DNA from: an uncultured Pseudomonadota bacterium
GTDB taxonomy: Bacteria; Pseudomonadota; Gammaproteobacteria; Burkholderiales; SG8-39
Assembly (NCBI GenBank): GCA_903895005.1
Contig: CAITSH010000182.1
Span: forward strand, 1 to 27,314
Direction of reading: 5' to 3'
Length of the DNA: 27,314 nucleotides
Part shown: positions 23,645-27,314 of the stretch, piece by piece
Numbering within the stretch: the first letter of the stretch is position 1
Layout of the letters: every line of letters begins with the position of its first letter
The notes under the pieces: model-generated
Told to the model about the DNA's origin: nothing
The model's database searches: none
The model's input: the letters and a program-made list of their open reading frames with translations, nothing else
Program-made: the position numbers and the translations under genes

Positions 23645-23777
23645 TAACCGCCACCGCGCGACCCTTGCGGTAAGTTCGTTCGACCATCTCGCACATGTGC
23701 TGCCCCGCCGGGTTGTGTCGGGATGTGTTCATGCTCGTGTGCCTCGACAAGTTGTGTGCAAACGTCCGACGTCCGGC

Positions 23778-24761
23778 TTATTCGGTTTTGATTGCGGCCT
23801 GCCTGGCCACCAGTGAATACTTCGCCACGTTTGCGCGAACCAGTTTCACCGCGTCGCCGGAGGAGAGCACGAACATGTCAAAGCCGGCCTGTTCGAGGCG
23901 GCGGCGCAGGTCGGGCAATTTGGCCACCTGCTGCAGGTCCGCTTCGATTTTTGCGAGCACCGCCGGCGGCGTCCCCGTCGGCGCCATGAAGCCGTAGAAA
24001 TTGTCGATGGCAAAGCCCTTGAGCTCGGGCATGCCCGACTCACCCATGGTCGGCACATCGGGCATCGATGGCGAGCGGTTGGTGGAGAGCAGTGCAATCG
24101 GGCGCAGCCTGCCGTCCTTGACGAACGCAAGGGCTGTGGGGGCGTTGGTGGCAACGATTTTCACGTGGCCCGCCGCGGCATCGGTGGACACCGGGCCGCA
24201 GCCTCGATGCGGGATATGCAGTGCGTCGATGCCAAGCGCGTGCTTGTACATTTCCATCGCAAAGTGGTGCGGGCTCGCGACGTTGCAGGATGCATAGTCG
24301 TATTTTCCCGGCGCGGCCTTGAGCATTGCAGTCAGTTCGCGGATGTTGTTCGCCGGTACCGACGGGTGCACCGCCAGCAGCATTGGTGATGTCGTTACGA
24401 TGCCGATGGGCTGGAAGTCGCGGGTGATGTCGTAGGCCAGCTTGTTGAACAGTACGTGGTTGATGAGGTGGGTGTTGCTCACCAGCAGCAGCGTGTAGCC
24501 GTCTGGCGCGGAACGATAAACCGACTCGACGCCAATGGAGCCCCCCGCGCCGACGCGGTTCTCGATCACCACCGGATGCTTCCACAACTCCGACAGTTTT
24601 TCGGCGAACACGCGTGCCGTGATATCGGCCGTCCCGCCGGCGGGGAAGGTGACGACGAGCTTGACGGCGCGGGCGGGATAATCCTGCGCGAACACGGTGT
24701 GTGCGGCGAACAGGGCACAGGCAGCCGCCAGCAGGGATGCGGAAAAACGGGAGATAAGCAT
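23778..24761 (-). CDS. Bug-family TTT solute-binding protein (4 of 4), next to the HpxXYZ genes
   Basis: A 327-residue Bug protein: signal peptide cut after VFAQ (about residue 26), then YPARAVKLVVTFPAGGTADI, VVIENRVGAGGSIGVES, APDGYTLLLVSNTHLINH, SCNVASPHHFAMEMYKHALG, MPDVPTMGESGMPELKGFAI. Most family landmarks are conserved. The ATG at 24761 is preferred over a TTG two codons upstream, because GAAGGA lies 6 nt before it. It is the last gene of the - strand group and lies 99 bp after the HpxZ-like gene, with a hairpin in between. By position it may bind the substrate, or a related compound, of the HpxY-type amidase. Confidence 0.93.
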   Translation of the reverse strand: MLISRFSASLLAAACALFAAHTVFAQDYPARAVKLVVTFPAGGTADITARVFAEKLSELWKHPVVIENRVGAGGSIGVESVYRSAPDGYTLLLVSNTHLINHVLFNKLAYDITRDFQPIGIVTTSPMLLAVHPSVPANNIRELTAMLKAAPGKYDYASCNVASPHHFAMEMYKHALGIDALHIPHRGCGPVSTDAAAGHVKIVATNAPTALAFVKDGRLRPIALLSTNRSPSMPDVPTMGESGMPELKGFAIDNFYGFMAPTGTPPAVLAKIEADLQQVAKLPDLRRRLEQAGFDMFVLSSGDAVKLVRANVAKYSLVARQAAIKTE

Positions 24762-24803
24762 GCTCAATCCTTCAAAGATAAATTTGCGCGCAATGGCAAT
24801 GCC

Positions 24804-24838
24804 GGCTGGAAAACCGCGCCAGGTGGTCGTTTCCAGCC
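24804..24838 (+). repeat. Dispersed hairpin element, copy C (between hpxZ and the Bug gene)
   Basis: GGCTGGAAA (24804-24812) pairs perfectly with TTTCCAGCC (24830-24838); inside, ACC pairs with GGT past a two-base bulge, leaving a GCGCCAGGT loop. It shares the GGCTGGAAA arm and GCGCCAG with copy A. It sits in the 99-bp gap between the HpxZ-like gene and the Bug gene of the - strand operon, where it could reduce read-through or protect the upstream mRNA. No T-run follows on the - strand. Confidence 0.72.
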
Positions 24839-24860
24839 TATGTCCTTGCGTGAGCCGGTA

Positions 24861-25247
24861 TCAACTGATGGCCGCCACACTCACGTGTGCGGCCACCACG
24901 CGCCAGCCCGCCGGGGTCTTCATCCAGGTCTGGGATTGCCGGCCGATCTTGCCGTTCATGCTGTCGCGCAGGAACTCGGTGTTGGCAGTGGCGAATTCGC
25001 GGCCGTAGGTGGTGATGATCGTGTTGCGCGTGGTGCGCGGCAGGTCCGAGTTCGGACGCGCACCGCGGAATGCCTTGATCGCGGCGTGGCCGTAGAGGTT
25101 TTCAGTGGCGCCGAAGCGCAGCGTCAGCGGAGAGTCCCAGAATAATTCGTCGAGGACGGCGACATCGTTGGTGATGAGGGCTTTTTCATAGCGTGCGAAT
25201 GCGGCCGTGACTTCGGCGACGACCTCGGGGAGGTTGATTTCGGGCAT
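24861..25247 (-). CDS. hpxZ: HpxZ/AtzH-like protein (DUF3225, SnoaL-type fold)
   Basis: A 128-residue protein matching the DUF3225/AtzH-like family: [68 protein letters not shown] and [20 protein letters not shown]. HpxZ belongs to oxalurate catabolism clusters in Klebsiella and relatives; the relative AtzH acts on the decarboxylated or dicarboxyurea intermediate of cyanuric acid breakdown. The start ATG has AAGGA upstream and lies 36 bp after the amidase gene. With AtzE- and AtzG-like genes directly upstream, the trio matches both the hpxXYZ and atzEGH arrangements. The family is clear; whether the substrate is oxalurate-derived or a carboxyurea cannot be told here. Confidence 0.85.
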   Translation of the reverse strand: MPEINLPEVVAEVTAAFARYEKALITNDVAVLDELFWDSPLTLRFGATENLYGHAAIKAFRGARPNSDLPRTTRNTIITTYGREFATANTEFLRDSMNGKIGRQSQTWMKTPAGWRVVAAHVSVAAIS

Positions 25248-25283
25248 GGTGAATCCTTGGTGCGGGTGTGGGGGGAGAAGCGA

Positions 25284-26663
25284 TTATAGGTTTGCAACGG
25301 GGGCGGCGCAGACCCCTTCGCGTTCCAGGTGCGCGGCCACGCGCAGGGCGAGGTCTTCGCGCCAGGGCGCGGCGATGATCTGCACGCCCATCGGCAGTTT
25401 GCCCGGCCGCAGCACCGGCACGGCCACCACGGGCAGCCCGATGAACGAGATCGGCTGCGTCAGCAGGCCCATGCTCGGTCGCAGCAGCATTTCTTCGCCA
25501 TTGAGCGTGAAGGTCTCGGTGCCGATCACCGGTGCGCAGATCGGCGTCGCGGCGGTGATGAGGATGTCGTGCTGTCGGAAAATCTCCATCGCTCGTTCGG
25601 CAAACCAGCTGCGAAAGCGCTGCGCCTGGATGTACCAGGCGGCCGGAATCAGGGCGCCGGCAAGAAGGCGGTCGCGGATGAGCGGTTCGAAATCATGCGG
25701 CCGGATTTTCAGGTCCGCGAGATGTAACTGGCTGCCCTCGTGGGCGGTGATGACAAAGGCGGCGGAGCGTGCGCGCTCGACCTCGGGCAGTTCGACCGTC
25801 TGTGCGAGCTTGAGCGCGCGGCTCACCAATGCGACGGCTTCGCTTGCATCGTCGGACATGCAGTCGTCAAAGTAACCGCCGAGTCTTGCCATGCGCAATC
25901 CGCTCGGTGGTTCGCCAAGCGCCGCGGCGGTGGCCATTACCGGTTGCTGCGCACAGGCCGGGTCCAGCGCGTCCGGGCCTTGCAGCGCGTCGTAGCACGC
26001 GGCAAGGTCGGCGACCGAGCGCGCAAAAGGCCCGACATGGTCAAAGCTCGCCACAAACGGATAGGTGCCGCGCCGCGACAGGCGGCCGTAGGTCGGCTTG
26101 ATGCCGAAAATACCGCACAGTGAAGAGGGCACGCGGATTGAACCGTTGGTGTCGGTGCCGAGCGTGAGGGGTACCAGGCCTGCGGCCCCCGCGGCGGCCG
26201 AACCACCCGAGGATCCACCGGCGATGCGGGTGAGGTCGTGCGGGTTGTGCGTGGCGCCGTAGTGGGTGTTTTCAGTGGTGAAACCGTAGGCGTACTCGTC
26301 CATGTTGAGCGCACCCACCAGCACCGCTCCGGCCGCCTGCATGCGTTCACCCAAAACCGAATCACCCGCCGCCGGTGGCAGGTCGCGGTTGATCTTGGAG
26401 CCGGCGAGCGTGGTGAGGCCCTTGACGTCGAACAGGTTCTTGACGGCACAGGGCACGCCCGCAAGCGGCGGCAATGCTTCGCCACGTGCACGCTTCGCGT
26501 CTATGGCGGCGGCATCGGCGAGTGCGCGCTCGGCGGTGACTGCGGTAAAGCAGTTGAGCCTGCCGTCCAGTGCGCTGATACGCGCTAGCGCGGCGCGCGT
26601 CACCTCGGTCGCGCTGGTGGCGCCGCTGGCGACCGCTTTTGCGATCTCCTTAGCGCTTTGCAT
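25284..26663 (-). CDS. hpxY: HpxY/AtzE-family amidase (amidase signature enzyme)
   Basis: A 459-residue amidase-signature hydrolase. The Ser-cisSer-Lys triad is visible: Lys75 in [12 protein letters not shown], Ser151 in [15 protein letters not shown] and nucleophile Ser175 in [13 protein letters not shown]. The family resemblance is to AtzE (1-carboxybiuret hydrolase) and HpxY of the oxalurate pathway, both working with a small AtzG/HpxX partner, whose gene lies directly upstream. The ATG at 26663 is chosen because it aligns with the family N terminus ([13 protein letters not shown]) and overlaps the partner's stop by 14 bp; the open frame continues to about 26813 only because it reads through the overlapping partner gene in another frame. 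There is no signal peptide, so it is cytoplasmic. It should hydrolyse an amide or ureide bond; substrate inferred from neighbours. Confidence 0.9.
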   Translation of the reverse strand: MQSAKEIAKAVASGATSATEVTRAALARISALDGRLNCFTAVTAERALADAAAIDAKRARGEALPPLAGVPCAVKNLFDVKGLTTLAGSKINRDLPPAAGDSVLGERMQAAGAVLVGALNMDEYAYGFTTENTHYGATHNPHDLTRIAGGSSGGSAAAGAAGLVPLTLGTDTNGSIRVPSSLCGIFGIKPTYGRLSRRGTYPFVASFDHVGPFARSVADLAACYDALQGPDALDPACAQQPVMATAAALGEPPSGLRMARLGGYFDDCMSDDASEAVALVSRALKLAQTVELPEVERARSAAFVITAHEGSQLHLADLKIRPHDFEPLIRDRLLAGALIPAAWYIQAQRFRSWFAERAMEIFRQHDILITAATPICAPVIGTETFTLNGEEMLLRPSMGLLTQPISFIGLPVVAVPVLRPGKLPMGVQIIAAPWREDLALRVAAHLEREGVCAAPVANL

Positions 26664-26841
26664 GGCTGAATACCGGTGCGGATTCCACTTCCAGGGGCAG
26701 CGGAAATGAATTGACCTTGCCGGCAATGGCGGCAATGCGCTGGAAATTGGCGATGACTGCAAGCCGGCAGTCGGCGGGGATGGGCAGTTCCACCACCGGT
26801 GCGGCGGCGTCAATGTAGTTTGCGGCGGTGTCGGGTTTCAA
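26650..26841 (-). CDS. hpxX: HpxX/AtzG-like small amidase subunit (DUF4089)
   Basis: A 63-residue protein of the AtzG-like/DUF4089 family, GatC-like partners of AtzE-type amidases. Recognisable stretches are [17 protein letters not shown], then [15 protein letters not shown] and the Pro-rich end [13 protein letters not shown]. In the Pseudomonas ADP cyanuric acid pathway the equivalent AtzG is needed for a folded, active AtzE. The start is a TTG with GGAGG about 8 nt before it, and it overlaps the stop of the ABC ATPase as TTGA. Its own stop lies 14 bp inside the amidase gene. The overlaps tie importer ATPase, small subunit and amidase into one translational unit. Confidence 0.85.
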   Translation of the reverse strand: MKPDTAANYIDAAAPVVELPIPADCRLAVIANFQRIAAIAGKVNSFPLPLEVESAPVFSHAKR

Positions 26842-27314
26842 GCGTGGCCTCCGGGCCGTGCGGTACCGGGAAAGTGGCAGGCCACTTCGTGTCCGGGTGA
26901 GGGTTCATGCAGCAGGGGCATTTCGGTGTTGCAGCGTCCGCCGCTTTTCGGGCAGCGGCCGTAAAAACGACAAACGGTTGGATCCGGGTCGATGGAACTG
27001 CGCGGGTCGCCGGTCAGGCGCGGGGCCTCGACTGCGGATTGCTGCGCGCCTTCAACCTTGGGAATGGCGGCGATCAGCGCCTGCGTGTAAGGGTGCTGTG
27101 GATTGCTGAACAGGGCTTCTACGGGGCCGGACTCGACGATCTTGCCGAGGTACATCACGATCACGCGGTTGCACAGCAGGCGCACGATGTTGAGGTCGTG
27201 CGAGACGAAGAGGTAGGACATGCCCAACTGCGCGCGCAGGTCGGCCAGCAGGTGCAGGATGATGGCCTGAACCGAGACGTCCAGGGCCGCCGTGGGCTCG
27301 TCCAGGATCAGCAG
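26838..27314 (-). CDS. Opp/Dpp-type ABC transporter ATP-binding protein (C-terminal part; 5' end outside the window)
   Basis: The visible 158 codons begin within Walker B ([17 protein letters not shown], read from the window edge), followed by the H-loop [10 protein letters not shown] and the C-terminal oligopeptide-transporter domain with [15 protein letters not shown] and the cysteine-rich [14 protein letters not shown]. These are typical of DppF/OppF/GsiA-like ATPases of peptide or nickel importers. The frame is open to the window end, so the Walker A part lies beyond it; an internal ATG at 27227 is not the start. It overlaps the HpxX-like gene as TTGA, so the importer probably brings in the substrate of the HpxXY amidase. 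The permease and binding-protein genes are presumably upstream, outside the window. Confidence 0.93.
   Translation of the reverse strand: MLILDEPTAALDVSVQAIILHLLADLRAQLGMSYLFVSHDLNIVRLLCNRVIVMYLGKIVESGPVEALFSNPQHPYTQALIAAIPKVEGAQQSAVEAPRLTGDPRSSIDPDPTVCRFYGRCPKSGGRCNTEMPLLHEPSPGHEVACHFPGTARPGGHA

Larger units (their letters stand above)
23440..23777. other. Gene-free stretch between convergent genes, with repeats and hairpins
   Basis: The 338 bp between the GGDEF stop and the end of the - strand Bug gene hold no recognisable protein. Contents in order: a 7-bp direct repeat (CGCAAGA twice, from about 23475), the five-unit 13-bp tandem array (23509-23573), a short palindrome AGGAAA-G-TTTCCT (23598-23610) and a GC-rich hairpin (23615-23644). 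Inside, CTGGCGCC next to the palindrome resembles part of the dispersed hairpin element in reverse, too little to call. Nothing was recognised in 23645-23777. Confidence 0.6.

Noticed and set aside
23440..23673. Small + strand open frame (77 codons) across the tandem repeats
   Set aside because: No Shine-Dalgarno sequence, no recognisable protein, and the sequence is dominated by repeats and Arg codons.
25284..26813. 509-residue version of the amidase starting near 26813
   Set aside because: The added N terminus overlaps the AtzG/HpxX-like gene in another frame; family alignment places the start at 26663.
1..27314. tRNA, rRNA, riboswitch, insertion sequence or phage genes
   Set aside because: No cloverleaf, rRNA-like stretch, transposase, integrase or phage structural protein was recognised by reading either strand; subtle RNA motifs would need a covariance search.

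Overview
The window is about 27.3 kb of GC-rich, densely coding DNA from a betaproteobacterium, most likely Burkholderiales. This rests on four orphan Bug-type (tripartite tricarboxylate transporter, TTT) solute-binding proteins without TctA/TctB membrane genes, the many 4-bp stop/start overlaps, and the protein families present. No rRNA, tRNA, IS, CRISPR or integrase gene was seen. The right end cuts through an ABC transporter ATPase gene.

Layout. (1) 214-6315, + strand: a TetR-type regulator reduced to its DNA-binding end, followed by the outer-membrane channel, periplasmic adaptor and inner-membrane pump of a tripartite RND exporter; all three junctions are 4-bp overlaps. (2) 6461-11418, + strand: FdrA/AllF, carbamate kinase, DUF2877 (AllH) and DUF1116 (AllG), the gene set assigned in E. 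coli to oxamate carbamoyltransferase plus the kinase that makes ATP from carbamoyl phosphate. (3) 11461-11793, - strand: a small periplasmic cytochrome c behind a near-ideal FNR/Anr-type promoter. (4) 12110-18985, + strand: YjdM, three Bug proteins, a CocE/NonD-type hydrolase, a cupin and an SMP-30-like lipoprotein. (5) 19035-21800, - strand: a cytochrome c, a fused carboxypeptidase-regulatory/cytochrome c/beta-propeller protein and an HbpS/GlcG-like protein, all exported. (6) 22065-23439, + strand: a TfoX N-terminal-domain protein and a membrane GGDEF protein with a GDDEF active site and no normal start at its Shine-Dalgarno sequence. (7) 23440-23777: a gene-free stretch with five 13-bp tandem repeats. 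(8) 23778-27314, - strand: Opp/Dpp-type ATPase, HpxX/AtzG, HpxY/AtzE amidase, HpxZ/AtzH and a Bug protein.

How the parts may work together. Regions 2 and 8 both belong to families tied to oxalurate/oxamate or related carbamoylated compounds, so the window may hold a split pathway: uptake (ABC importer or Bug-dependent TTT), amide hydrolysis (HpxXYZ), phosphorolytic carbamoyl transfer (AllFGH) and ATP formation (carbamate kinase). This is inference; the substrate cannot be read from sequence.

The least expected signal is a small dispersed hairpin element. Three copies (9833-9871, 21937-21967 on the - strand, 24804-24838) have different but well-paired stems around a shared GCGCCAG on the 5' side of the loop, and a damaged copy lies at 11891-11919. 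One copy is translated as the C-terminal tail of AllH. The stem differences between copies suggest that pairing is maintained.
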